Source: Gymnothorax reevesii (taxonomy: Eukaryota > Chordata > Actinopteri > Anguilliformes > Muraenidae). Taken from it: a stretch of DNA of 64,000 nt. The notes beneath the pieces were generated by a model that was not told where the DNA came from, made no database searches, and saw only the letters and a list, made by a program, of their open reading frames with translations. Each line of letters starts with the position of its first letter. Positions within the stretch are counted from its first letter, which is position 1. Shown here in pieces: positions 10,990-22,998 of the stretch. The stretch covers positions 44,917,120-44,981,119 of the forward strand of contig CM056583.1 of the NCBI GenBank assembly GCA_029721435.1. Reading direction: 5' to 3'. Position numbers and translations under genes: made by a program.

Positions 10990-13080
10990 GAATTAAAAAA
11001 AAAGACAAAAAAAAAGTCAGTCCTTCACTTCTGTTACAGTCTGCGATGGCCATTACAGAAGTTGACACATTGCTGTAGGAATTTTGTCATTCTGTCCAAC
11101 TATGGTGTGTTTTGCTTGTACTGTCTCGCCTTGCATGCAAGTGATTGTAGATGTACTGTTATATATAGTCATGTTATATACCCACTTAGCTGCCCGAGGG
11201 AAACTTTGCTGAAAGCTGCTGTTAACCATTTCTACCAAAACAAAACACAATTCCAACATCAAGCTACTAAATGAGTTCGTAACAAAAACACACAAACGTT
11301 GTAGGTGTTGCTTACATGGAGCTAGAGAATCGATAACTTCAACCGGAAATCTGAATCTGACCTCCATTTCTTTTTATGCTTTTTATTAGCCAGAACAATT
11401 TTCAAAGGTGGTTTAAATCCCGCCACATCAATGCAGAGAAATCGTTTGTTATATCAGACACGTTATAGTGCATTTCACGGTTGCTTTTACTGCGGTAGGA
11501 TCAGAGAGCTAGCCCAAACCACGGCAAAGTACCTGGCTGACTTCGGTCATGGGGTAGAACGATCGTTTCACAGCAGCAGTAAACAAACCCAAACGCGTAA
11601 CATAAGCTCCGTAAAGCATACGTCTGGTCTAACTGCGGCCTGATCAGCCAAACTTTGTATGTACAACACCTCTCTGGTTAGCTTCAACTGTAGCGGCTAT
11701 GGTCAGGTATCATTATGATGAAACTACCACCTTGAGGCTAACCAAAGTAACACAAGCATTCCAATCTGAATTTCTGCATATGAGTCAACCAGAAGCATTT
11801 TTTAAGTAGCATGGAACGCGAACTAACTTGCGGTAGCAACCGAGCGGTCATCATAACGACAGAGACGAACATTACCCTGCTATACAGGTTTTACAGACAG
11901 TAAGTTCCGTTACCGTTAAGTTTTACCAAGCTTCCAAATAACAAACAAGTATAATAAAAGCTTCAAATGAGGTTTATGTTCACATGCTTTCTGTTTAATG
12001 TCTCCTTGATATTATTTACTCTGGCATATTTTGGACACGAACATTAGCAACGGTAACTTAGCACTGTTAATGTAGCCACCGCGACATTCAACAGGTTGTC
12101 ACATTAGGTGGGCTCATGCAGTAAAGCAGCACAAAATGGTAAAACTCACTGCGTCCACATCTGTGTGTCTTGACAGTTGGCATTCATCCAGGCTTTCTCT
12201 TCAGATATTTTACAAAGCTTTCATTTAGTGCATTGTTAATGCTAACTATCGTTAGCGGTCCTGCTAGCCACTCGTAAGACGTTAGCTTCACTTACATTAT
12301 TTGCTGTTATATTGTTACTTGCAGCTTGTGGCTCTGAGCGCTTGATCAATGTAACTGCTCCAGGTTTGAGAAGCAGCCGAGGCGCATATCCAGCTTCGAA
12401 TTATCCTTTATTGACAAAGCTGTCTTCGGTGAAACGCTGAGCACAAACGGCTATCATTCCCTTTGAGTGTGGCTGTTTGCTGCCAGCAAACAAAAAAGCT
12501 ACCCACTGATTTCTGGTGGCATCGTCTTTTGGAAGAGAAGATAGTTGTGATTTTTTTTGCATCCATGTTTTTTGTATGAACAGCTTTGGGAGAGATACTG
12601 ATAAATCTTGACGTTATATGATTTGGGCTCGTTTGTGAGTGATAGAATAAATTCCGGGGTGGGCAGGTCCAGTGCGTGATTGGCTCTGGCCTGGTCTGTC
12701 CTGATTGAATGCAACAACCTGACATCAGGTTTTGCCCAGATCTCATGAAGAGGACATCATGGTCAGGAAATCATGTTCTCGGATTACGGCAAAACCCCTG
12801 TATCTTATGTTTGGAAACTTTACAGAGGTGGAGTATGGACATCCAACATTATAGCATTGCTTGTATGTATTAAAAGAAGGATCAGCATAATGGGGGACCT
12901 TTAACCTGTAACTTGTATATGTTATGGGTTCATACTGAACAATGTAATGTTGAATCACTGCTTGTGGTAGAAAGGCAAAAAATTTCTGAAGTCCTTATAC
13001 AGTAGATGGATGTAAATACTTTTTTCCATCACATATTGCTAAATACTCTGGAATTTTTTGCTCATGTGATAAATTTTCTT
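10990..13080. other. c18orf32 intron remainder, no gene seen
   Basis: No recognisable coding, no clear repeat boundaries. Around 11420-11640 and 11810-12330 the sequence has more CpG and GTTAGC/GCTAGC words than its surroundings, which in fish can mark promoters or old transposon ends, but I could not tie it to a gene on either strand. Confidence 0.4.
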
Positions 13081-13086
13081 TTGCAG

Positions 13087-13161
13087 ACCGAGTGCAACGG
13101 GAATGTACACAGTTCAGCTAGCAATGGACCAACTACTGTTTCAGACAAAAAGACGGACTAA
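13087..13161 (+). CDS. c18orf32: C18orf32 homologue, last coding exon
   Basis: Acceptor TTTTGCAG ends at 13086. The exon continues in phase 0 with TECNGNVHSSASNG and ends PTTVSDKKTD followed by TAA at 13159-13161. The human protein ends in a similar PTE.CDKKKD tail, which confirms the join. The intron is 2.67 kb. Confidence 0.9.
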   Translation, partial: TECNGNVHSSASNGPTTVSDKKTD

Positions 13162-13630
13162 CATTGTAAGGGGCAGCTTTGAGCACAATGGAAGTATTCC
13201 ACATTGTGACTATCTGGATTATTTACTGTGATTTTTAACATTTTGTTACAAATTAAGGCACACAAACTGAAGATGTCATAGTTGTACAGTTAATTCCTAT
13301 CAGTTGTTGGTCAATCAGAGACATTCTACCAGATGCTTTTCATTGCTATAGGTGTAACACATTTTGCAATTGCCACATTTTAAAATTGTATTACAGTAAA
13401 GGAAAATATTCAAGATATTGTCCCTTTTCTGAATTCACGCCTACCTTCTATGATCTGTTGTCTTAATCAGTTGAATTCTGTTATCCAACTTGAAATATGT
13501 TAATATATTGAATTATAGTTTGCATATATATAATGTATCTGTTTTCTTATTTCTTACCATGAGTGCAGATAGTAACATTTTAAATGTGTTCTATTTAGTC
13601 TTGCATAGAATAAACTTGTCAATGAAAACA
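13162..13630 (+). other. c18orf32: probable 3' UTR of c18orf32
   Basis: AT-rich sequence after the stop with an AATAAA at 13609-13614. Another AATAAA lies at 14978-14983. Which of them is used cannot be decided from sequence. I see no coding in this stretch. Confidence 0.4.
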
Positions 13631-14828
13631 AACTGTGTATTGTTCTTTTCAGTGCATCTGCTTATTTTTTTCAAGCTCATCAATGCAAATGGCAATTGTA
13701 ATGCAAAGACTGCTGCCCTAATTAAATTTCTGGATTTCAATTATGTGTATTATGCTTTGAAACAACATCTAAATATTTCAGTTTTTAATCTGGTAGACAG
13801 TAGCACTTTTCAAAATTGACTGAGTTTATGCAACAGAAGCTCAAGCACATTCATTGCACTAAAGCAAACTGGAACAAAACCACACTGATCACTTCACCTC
13901 TATCCAGATACAACCCATTGTTGAGTTATAAATGCTATGCAAAGAAAAACGGCAAGTAATGTGAATCAGGGGAGTACAGCTTGCTTTGTTTTTCTAATAG
14001 TGAAATGGCATGAAAAGCATCTTCTGAAGCAAAGGATCATAACCTACCTGTTAGCGCTAGAAAATGTCAGTCTTTAAATGTTAATCAAGTAATTCCACTT
14101 AAATGATTCAGGAATTAAGAAATGTCTGCATGATGAGACATTTGTTTTCTCATTGAAGCAAACCTACTTTCAAGGCTGAATGAAACCTCGTGGGTTGTGT
14201 TTACAAAGCCTTTATTCTGCTCATTACTTCTAAAAATGATTGTGAAAAGCAATTACAATTCTTTCTTGTTGCCATTTTGGGAGTTTATTTTACAGTTTGA
14301 TGCAAAAAAAAAATCACATAGTGCTTGATCAAGTGGATGGGGTTGTTTATAGCCATGTTTCCTAATGAGATTGGTTTATGTGGCTTCTCTAAAAAGACTA
14401 GTCCCATAAGTATTCGATTTTTTTTTTTTTTGTGTGTGTGTAAGCATCCTGGTTGACTTGTTTGCTCAAGATAATGTTAACAACCAACAAGGAATGTAAT
14501 ACCCCTCTTGTTCCTTCCTCTTCAATTCCAAAAAAATTTGGCACATTAAGGAAAATGCAAAAAAAAAAAAAAAAAAAAAGGAAAGATTCCACCCACCCTC
14601 AATATATTGAAAATTCCACAGCAGTACATTGTTTGATGCTACAGCTTGTGATCTAAGCTATTTTTGAGAAAGTACGCTTATTTCAAATTGGACGATTGCA
14701 GCAGACTCAAAAAAACAAAAAAGTTGGCAGCTTGGCAACTTAATTATGTTGTGACTTTGCAATAATGAAGTGATGTAAAATGGGTGATATCAAGCAGGGG
14801 AGCTAATCATGTTATGAAAGGAGCCTCC

Positions 14829-14960
14829 TAAAAAGGCCTAGTCTCTCAAGAGCAAAGATGAGTTGAGGCTCACCAATTTGCAAACAGATGCAAGGACTTA
14901 AAATCCATCTTTTTGAGAACAACAGTCCCCAAAGACTATTCTGGGATTTAACCTTGCATA
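14829..14960 (+). mobile_element. Tc1-like 5' fragment
   Basis: CTAGTCTCTCAAGAGCAAAGATG followed by GAGGCTCACCAATTTGCAAA matches the start of the transposase region of the Tc1 element at 22999 (TAGTCTCTCAGAAGTAAAGATGG ... GGCTCTCCAACCTGTG). Only about 130 bp remain. Confidence 0.6.
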
Positions 14961-15889
14961 GTTGGTCATTTTGCAAAAATAAAGAATTCAGTCAAATCTT
15001 AGAGTGAAAAGAGCAGGGCCAAAACTGCTTCTGAATGTGTGTGATCTCCAATCCCTCATATATCATTGTATTAATTGTCATGCAACTGGACATCATGATA
15101 TAAGCTTGGAAATACTTGGTTATTCTTTGGTCAGTTGAGAACATTGGCCACTGATGAAACTTGAAGCTTTGCCATACAAAGCCTAAGCTGTACATTACCT
15201 CTGACGGAAAGCACAGCTGACTTCTCTGGCATGTCGTCATCCATGGTGGGCAGTAGCATATTGTGGAAGCGTGTTTGGTATATCTTGGGTCACTTGCATA
15301 TTTGCAAGGGTTCCAGTAATGCGGAGAGATATGTGAGAATTTGGAGCAACATATTTATGCTTCCATGATTATTATCTAGATGTCATTCAGGGATGACACT
15401 ACATTTTCCAGTGAGACAAAAGTACATTTTGCTTGGATTACACAGTGGTAAACAGCCAACTCTTTAACTCGATTGCAGACAAGTGTGTTAAACTGAGATA
15501 TTTGAGGTAGAAGTATGTTCAAAAAGAAGTTAATAGTAATTCTTTATCAAAAGTAAAGTTGAGTTTCGTTTCAGCCAATTCTGCATGCCCACCTGTTGTT
15601 CACTCCCCGCGTGTTACTGACCTCCCAATTTCGCCATTCAAATTATATTAGGAAGTAGAATTGAAAATATCCCCGAGAGTTTGGGACTATAATTAATCAG
15701 TTCCCATGAAATTTGCCCGAGATTTCTTATCAAGCGAATAGATCTAAGTAACCTGATCAGCTTAAATCCTCCTTCTCGAAGTCATATGCTTCTAATGACT
15801 GACTGCAAAAAAAAAAAAAATCAATGGGCTGCACGACTTTGCTGCCAATATTTCATGTATGCGCTAAAAACTACAACTCCCCTGAAGCT

Positions 15890-16115
15890 AATGTTTCCCT
15901 TGTGGCGAAACAGGACGTATCAATCGTTGGCGACGTGGAAAGATGGTGGAGTAATGCAGATATCGACAACTAGGTGGTACTGAAATTGGTTTACGTTAAT
16001 CAATATCGAGCTGCATTTCGTCAATATAAATTTGGAGAAGTCACTGGACGTCCAGGCTGAGAACACTTATAAGGGAAAGTTGTCACTTACATAAATTAGT
16101 TGGATAATTTGAAAG
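15890..16115 (+). promoter_or_regulatory. dym: possible dym promoter and non-coding exon 1
   Basis: A consensus donor GTAAGT starts at 16116 after GATAATTTGAAAG. Upstream, AAAGATGGTGGAGTAATG resembles a YY1-type start-region element, and the following sequence is rich in GCTAGC/GTTAGC words, as is common just downstream of first exons in fish. The dym start codon lies in the next exon at 37099. No other candidate between the two genes looks better, but this is inference. Confidence 0.35.
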
Positions 16116-17117
16116 GTAAGTCACGAACTCCTCTGTTAGCATTAGCACCAGCTAGCCGAGAAGCTAGCAGGCTAGTTAACGTGATGTCATGTGTTGCTAA
16201 ATGAAACCAGCGAACTCTTACATGCTGCTTCGTGTGTCGTCAATTTGGGGACAACAACGATGGTTTGATAGAATGGGAAGTGAACTTGGCTTGTGCGCTT
16301 GTTTATGGGCTGTCCCAGTTTACTTGCTCACTAGCTGGACATTGGCTGTGACTAGCTTGGCTGCCTTGCAATGACATGAATCTGATTGCTACCTAGCTTG
16401 CTGTAAATGGTGTTTATGTGCTTTGACTAGCTAGCTTTCTGGTTGTGTGAGAATGTGCAGTGTTCTCTTGACGCTGGGTGGCATGCTTAACTAAGTTTGC
16501 TTGCTTTACTTGGCTGATGTTGTTGGCTGTTTTGGTTGCTAGCTCTATGACATTTTTGTAACTTTTTGCTACTTTTCGCCGTATTGCATGCGTTGGCCAC
16601 TTTGGCTTACTCTGTTACTGTGTTAGCCACATGCATAGCTACCGGTCAGGGCTTGCAGTGGATAATAGCTAGCTGACAGCTTTTTTTTTTTTTGTTATTA
16701 ACATTAGATTTCCAACGGTACCGAAGTTCCTCAAGTGGGCCATTTACCTTACGGCATCAACTGACCTTTTGTATGGTTTTGGTGGCCATCTAACGTTCGA
16801 GCTAACATTATATAGCTAGCTAACTAACCAAGTTCAATTGAATTGCGTAGAAATGCTAGCGAGATGATGTATGCAAGTTGCATCACTGTGATAAGTGACC
16901 AATAATTAATTGCCAGCTATCTAACTTGGCCAGGTAGCTAGTAATGTTAGGTATTTGAACGCGCGTCGAATGATATCAGTGTGCGTTAGCGATCTTTCAT
17001 TGGTGTTGGTCATCTGACTGTAACGCACATGCGTTAAAGTTAGCAATGTCAGTGTCTGTAGAACAGAGCATCATAAATCCTGTTGCTGCTTCCTGACGCA
17101 TTGAAGTTTAACATTGA

Positions 17118-17419
17118 GGGCGCATCTCAAAGCCTAGGCTGCAGCCGTTTGAAGGCTGCATTTTTGGAGGTAGTCACTTAATTCCATACGTCAAACTGAC
17201 GTAACGTCATTTCATCTCCGTTAAACAGCTTTGGTACAAGCGAGTCGTCATCGGTTTCCCTAATCGTAACCTGAACTCTAACCTCAAACCTAGCCATACA
17301 CCTCACCCTAAATGTGGCCTTGTCCATTACCCTAAATGTTAGTTTGGCAGATGCATATAAGTGACGACCCCTAAAAATGCAGCCTTAGAAGGATGCAGCC
17401 TATGCTTTGAGATGCACCC
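17118..17419. mobile_element. MITE with ~29-bp terminal inverted repeats
   Basis: Left end GGGCGCATCTCAAAGCCTAG and right end, on the other strand, GGGTGCATCTCAAAGCATAG form imperfect inverted termini continuing through GGCTGCA. About 302 bp long, no coding. GGG-starting termini are compatible with PIF/Harbinger- or ISL2EU-type MITEs, but no clear target duplication is visible, so the superfamily is open. Confidence 0.7.
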
Positions 17420-18493
17420 ATAAAATCAGATTTGTTGAACGAAAATTGTTCCCACGTACTAGAGAAACTCGCTCTGAATGCTTTGCAGATCTAGTGGGTG
17501 AGCTGTCGGCGTAGAATGCAATGTAAAATACTTGAGAAACCTGTATAGGTTTATGCTCCAGGTAAATGGGCAGTCACTCTGGGAAAAGTGGGGTGCTAGC
17601 TAAGCTCCCTGAAGAGATTCCGCAACCCTGAGCAGGATTTTAGTCCTGGCCTTGCTGTACACGTTTACAGAGCTCTTCTTTCAATATTTACCCAAAGGCC
17701 TGTAAATGAATTACAAATTCAAGTTCGTTACTGTGGAGGTAATTGACTTTTTTATGTTCATACAAAATGCACACTGCAATCATGAGCATTTTAAATCCCC
17801 CTTTCACTGATGCCAAATCAAGCCAATCCTTGCCTGTTATGTATGACCCCTATTTAAGGCTTTATAGCAGGAATTGTGTCATAGGGACTGGAAAACTTAT
17901 TTCAATAAAATAAATGAACTTTTTCTCATTGGGAAAAGCAATTATGGCATAACTTGGCAATGGCAATTACAACATCTGGTAGACGCCTGCGTCTGTGCTG
18001 CACAAAGTGGCCCACTTCCTCTTCACTTTGACTGAATGCATCTAAAATTATGTTTTTACACATAAGGGGGAAAGTGACCAATAACTGTGATGCGGCAGCT
18101 TTTGGCACTTCTCTAATTTTAGCTGTGTGCTAACAAACTCTAACCATAGGAATGAACCCCTTTGCTTTGATGCCGGTGTCTGTAAATTCCAAAATTTAAT
18201 TCCTAAACAATTCTATAATTAAATTTCCAAAAGTCGAGCTTAACCGGAATAATTTTCCTGAGTGCCTGTGACACAGATAATGAGTTATAAAGCTTAAAAA
18301 GGCTCATGCACAGCAGGAAAAATTGGCATAATTTTGTATTCTGTGCAAAGGGGTTGATAATGTTGAAAGTATGAATTTTGTGAACATAACCCTGATGTGC
18401 ATGTTTCGGATCTCCATGTTCCTTTTTCAGGTTTCACTAAGTGCTGCTTTGTGGATATATGAGTAAATACTCAGATGGAAGACAACACCCATT

Positions 18494-18790
18494 TTTTTTT
18501 TACCTTTATTTAACCAGGGAAGCACTGTTGGAAACATGTCTTTTTTTTTTTTTTTTAACACCCTGATAGAAATGCCAGATAGACCAGTTGCAAGGAGGGA
18601 GGGGTAGGGAGAAACTGGGGTAAAACCTCTTGAGTAATTTTGTGGATAATGATCTACCTGAAGGGCCCAATGACAGAGTTCTTCCCTACATCAAATTACC
18701 AGCTGGAAGTCTGAATCCCAATACCCAATAGGGCTTGAACTGGCAAGCTTATGGCTGCCTTTTGAGCAACCTGGCTTAACTGTGCAGCTA
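18494..18790 (-). mobile_element. SINE-like repeat, minus strand
   Basis: ACCTTTATTTAACCAGGGAAGCACTG is a common fish SINE/MITE tail word. Near 18735, AGGGCTTGAACTGGCAAGC read on the other strand resembles a degenerate B box (GCCAGTTCAAGCCCT). The T-rich runs at 18494 and 18541 read as A-rich on the minus strand. Confidence 0.45.
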
Positions 18791-20050
18791 TGGATGCCAG
18801 TGTCCATATATTCAGAAATTTAATTTAATAAATAATTCTGTCATTGAATTTCCAGATGTATTGCTTCACTGGAATAATTTTCCAGAGCCTCTGACACAAA
18901 TTCTGAGTTTATAAAAAGCCTAAATGAGCTCATGCATAACAGGAAAAAACAGGCAATATGTGTATTCTGCACAAAGGAGTTCAGGCGACCTTGCTGCTTA
19001 TTGCCCACCTCAATGATTTAGTTCACCTTAGGCTGGCCAAACCAACTGAAGACTGGTGTGAAAACCAGAAATGTCCAACATTGTTTTCCATTTTAATTAG
19101 GTGGTCAAATCAGAATAGATCAGATTACACCTGTGTGAAATAAGGGATGATTCTTATGACTGTTTTTGTTTTTGTCTGAGTGGCTTTCATATGATTTTAT
19201 CTGATTCATTTGTGTCGCGGATTGAGATTAAAAGGTAAAATTGGATTTTTCAGAATTGAGAAATGAGATTTTAGTCTTTGTTATCAAGATTCCGTATACG
19301 CAAATACAATGTTTTGTTTTATTACCAGCTTGTCCCATATTATTATTTTAAAAAAGTACGTTTATATCTGGCACCAATGGCCTGAGAGAGCTGTTATTCA
19401 TAAATTATGATTTTAACCAGCAGAGTTTTTTAAAATTTGTCTGGACAAAACTGCAAGCCTCTGAAGTACAGACTTGGTGTCTTGTGGTCTGAATCTCAGA
19501 AGTAAAATGGCTTCATATTGTGAAGAACATTAACGTTGATGGGCTCTCTATTATCAGGCCGTTTTCTTGCAAAGACTTGATGCTGCTTTGCCTCACTTAA
19601 ATTTTTTTATGAAGTCTTTACTGCGGTTCATCTATGGATATCCTGAGCTATAACAATATCTTCATACTTCGGTTGGATGAGGCCTTCTCTGTGAGAGTTC
19701 TGTTCAGTGGTACAAAGGCATCAAAGGAAGTGCTGTTGATTTTTTTTTTTTTTTTTTTTCACTTACACTCATGAAGAGGGAAGAACTGCCAACAAGGACA
19801 TGCTGGGTTTATCAGTGAGAATAAAATTCATTTTTATTACAAATGTGCTCACGGCAGTTCTATCATCTGTTCAGATTCAAGGACTGTGAGGTTGAATCCC
19901 ACTCTCCTCCCGGTGCTGTTGTATATTTGTGGCTTTACAGTCTGCAAACCAGTCAGAATAAAACTGCTGGATCTTGAAGTCATCTGTGTTTTCAGGAGTT
20001 GACTTGAGAAATTAAATGTTGGGCTGCTCCTTGACTTATTTCATAAAAAT

Positions 20051-21620
20051 TTAATCAGAATAAAATAAATCTAGTATAATCAAGAGTTCATTCTCAATTT
20101 GAAAATGCATAATTCCTGGGTATGGGCTTCTGAAGAGGTCTTGCTCAGAGCTGGAAAGAAGGCAAACCTGTAGTATTTGTGAAGCAGTGGAAATCACCTC
20201 AGAACTACTTTGGTTCTGGGTACAGCTCAGAATGTTGTACAATTTTAGAACCACTTTCTGTCTTTACACCTCGTCACAAAGAACTCTCTAGTTCTTTAGC
20301 GTATAGCATGCACCTGTTTCAAAATTTAAGAATGGCAACGGTGTGCCACAAAATTTCATGTGTAATGCATTTTCATTGTAGCCTTCAAAAATTTAATAAT
20401 TTTCTGTTGATGCTTAGCATTAGTATTTTTTGACTTGTCATGGTCTGTTACTACCAGGGTCTGAGAATGTTTTGGACCATAGTGAGGTCTTGTATCTGGG
20501 CTAGAGCTGGCTTCAGAAACCTATTAAGCCAAATGATTGCCAATAGCCATTGTAAGTTGGCCAAATTACCTCACTTTTAGCCAGTAGGTTTGCACCAATT
20601 GGTAGTTAACTCATGATCAAATCGTACAAACTGGTGAAACTGCTTTTAAATTGGTGCTCGACTGCTTTTCAGTACAGTTGTTGTTGTTGGATTATGTTTT
20701 CTCTCTGTCACTATAGCTAAGAGAAGTTTCTGTGACCGTTGTGATAGGCTTGGACATTTTGACATCTGGGATGTTGTGACCATCTACCCCCCCCCCCCCG
20801 CCCCCAGATTTGCACAAATCTAATGAACCCACTTTTGATAGGTCTTTGCCAAATTTTTCACCAAATGCATCTTGGACATTTCCAAACTGTCAGACGAATC
20901 GCCATTGACAATTGGACAAACAGGCAGCGCGAGCCCTGTTGGATACCAAAATGTAACACACAAATACTTCACAGCTTAAAATGTTGCTCACGGGGTGTGA
21001 CTGGCAGATCTGGCATGCTGTAGTCTAGAATGTGTGTGCAACAGCACGAAACTGGAACGACTTTTTCAATGACTCTTTAGATTTATTGATATTATTACAG
21101 ACACGGGACCTGGGCCATATAGAGTCCTGCCTGCGACAGCAGGCACCCTGCCTCAGACTGACAGGTAGGCTTATACCCCTCCTCCATCCTGTGTCTCTGG
21201 GAGACCTCAGACCTACATCCTGGTTTCACGGGGAGCTGCCGTCCTGCTTGGCAAGTTGACGAGCAGTTCCTGTCAGTCTGTCACTCCCGTTTAATCCCGT
21301 CGTTTTTTTTAATGATCCTGCTGAGCTGTCTGTCTCTCCCACTCCCTGCCTCCACACAGACCTCATGCTGCAGGACTGTAGAACACACAGTCTAATTAAC
21401 TCTGTAGATTGTTTTATGGAAGGGGGCCTGATGGGGGCAAGATGGGGGCAGCTGTTTTTACAAGTGCTGCATGAGCCTCAGTCTGTGTCAGACTTGATTA
21501 GAGTTTCTCATGGGAAGGCTGTGGAGTTGCTTGGTTGTTTGTCACGAGATCAAACTTGCTGAGATGGAACAGGTGTGCTGTTTAGCTTGTTGGGCAAGAC
21601 TGTGAAGTTTAACTTGCGCT
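20051..21620. other. no gene recognised
   Basis: Short frames here lack database-like motifs and conserved splice context. The C-run at about 20786-20805 is simple sequence. Nothing else is supported. Confidence 0.4.
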
Positions 21621-21622
21621 CA

Positions 21623-21755
21623 CGGTGTTCCGGACTCTTCACCTTTTCCTGCAAATAAATAAAAAAATAATTAATAAATTATGTATTAATTTATCAGTTG
21701 GAAAAGGTGTAGTGTCCGGAATACAGTGAGTACTTCTGAAGTGTCCGGAACACCG
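21623..21755. mobile_element. 133-bp MITE / hairpin
   Basis: Termini CGGTGTTCCGGAC (21623-21635) and GTGTCCGGAACACCG (21741-21755) are perfect inverted repeats. A second inner pair (ACCTTTTCC and GGAAAAGGTGTAGTGTCCGGA) lengthens the stem. The loop is AT-rich. No clear target duplication. Confidence 0.7.
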
Positions 21756-22292
21756 CAAGCTTACGTTAGTGGCGCATTGAATTGTAAGACCGTAATTGCT
21801 TTACAGATGTCATTTCAGAGAAATGGGTCAGGGAGTGACTGGAGAATTTCCTTAACCCTTTTTATGTTTGTCCTGCTTATTGAGTGTGTGTTAAAATGTC
21901 ATTAGCTGCAGAGTTTTCTGCTGTATAAGGTGTGAATAGGCCAGTGAAAATAATTAATTCAAGGAATAGCAGAAATTCTCAAGTAAAAAAAGGTTCCAAT
22001 TTGGTGTCACTTTCAATCATGTTTTTGGTATCTTTTTTTTAACGAACCCCTGTAAAAACAGGAGGATTGGGCAGTTGATGATTTTGGCTTCAGCCTGAAA
22101 TGAATGTAATTAGGCTCAAATTCCTGGCTATTAGTTATGAAATAACATGCTGCATACTCTCCTGCAAGCATCATTTGGCACTGAGTGAATTCATGTTAAT
22201 TAATTAATTAATTTATTTATTTTTTCCAATGTAAGGGTGATATAAATTGTCATTGCACAACACTGAATGGAAACACTGAGTTGGTTGTGTAT

Positions 22293-22980
22293 TAGGGGTG
22301 TAACGATTCTGAATCGATTCTGTATCGATATTTTTTAAGGCATAGGAACGCCATGGGGTGAACATCCGAGTTTCAGTTAACAGTTTCCTTTATTAAACCA
22401 GATGCAGTCTTGAACGAAGGTGCCAAACATCAAAGGGCATGAGAATTGCTTCCGGGAAAAAAAAACTTGACCATTTCGGCAACATGCTGCACGGAACCAA
22501 GTAAAGGACTACATAATCATCTCCTTTCAAGCAATTGGGTTACTCTAATCTTGTCCCTGTTTACTTTACTCAATTAGCAATCAAACCGGCGATTCTCTTT
22601 TTTTACTTTGGTTAATGAGTAGTGCTGTTTGTTAAGACAGCATATTTGATTGCCGCATTCTGAAAGTTAAATGGGCATAGATTTGCGAGAGCGCGTATTT
22701 GGCCATTTCGTGTGATTGTGATCATTAATAGCTCACATTCACCTTTCATCTGCTCGAATGTTTTCCACCTTGTGTATATTTTAGATGCTTGAAATCCAGG
22801 GCGATCTGAAAATAAATCTCTTGATTTTTATTTATTTGTCCATTGCTTGCAATGCGAAAATAATTTCTCTCTCACATTCATGGTCGATAAACGCTGAAAC
22901 GCTGGGCTATCTTAACATGCTTTTATTTTGAAGAAATCCTTTTGAATAATACGTTAAAGTTTCTCGATGAGAGGCGGAAT
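22293..22980. mobile_element. hAT-like non-autonomous element, copy B
   Basis: Begins TAGGGGTGTAACGATTC, a widespread fish hAT terminus, and shares internal blocks with copy A and with 49050-49895 (GCAATGC.AAAATAATTTCT, CTCACATTC, GAGAGG.GGAATTC). The right terminus is missing or overrun by the adjoining Tc1 at about 22999. Confidence 0.55.
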
Positions 22981-22998
22981 TCTAGGTCTCAAGTAGGT

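Noticed and set aside
11420..11645. 70-codon plus-strand frame suggesting an exon in the c18orf32 intron
   Set aside because: No family match and no convincing donor; left unassigned.
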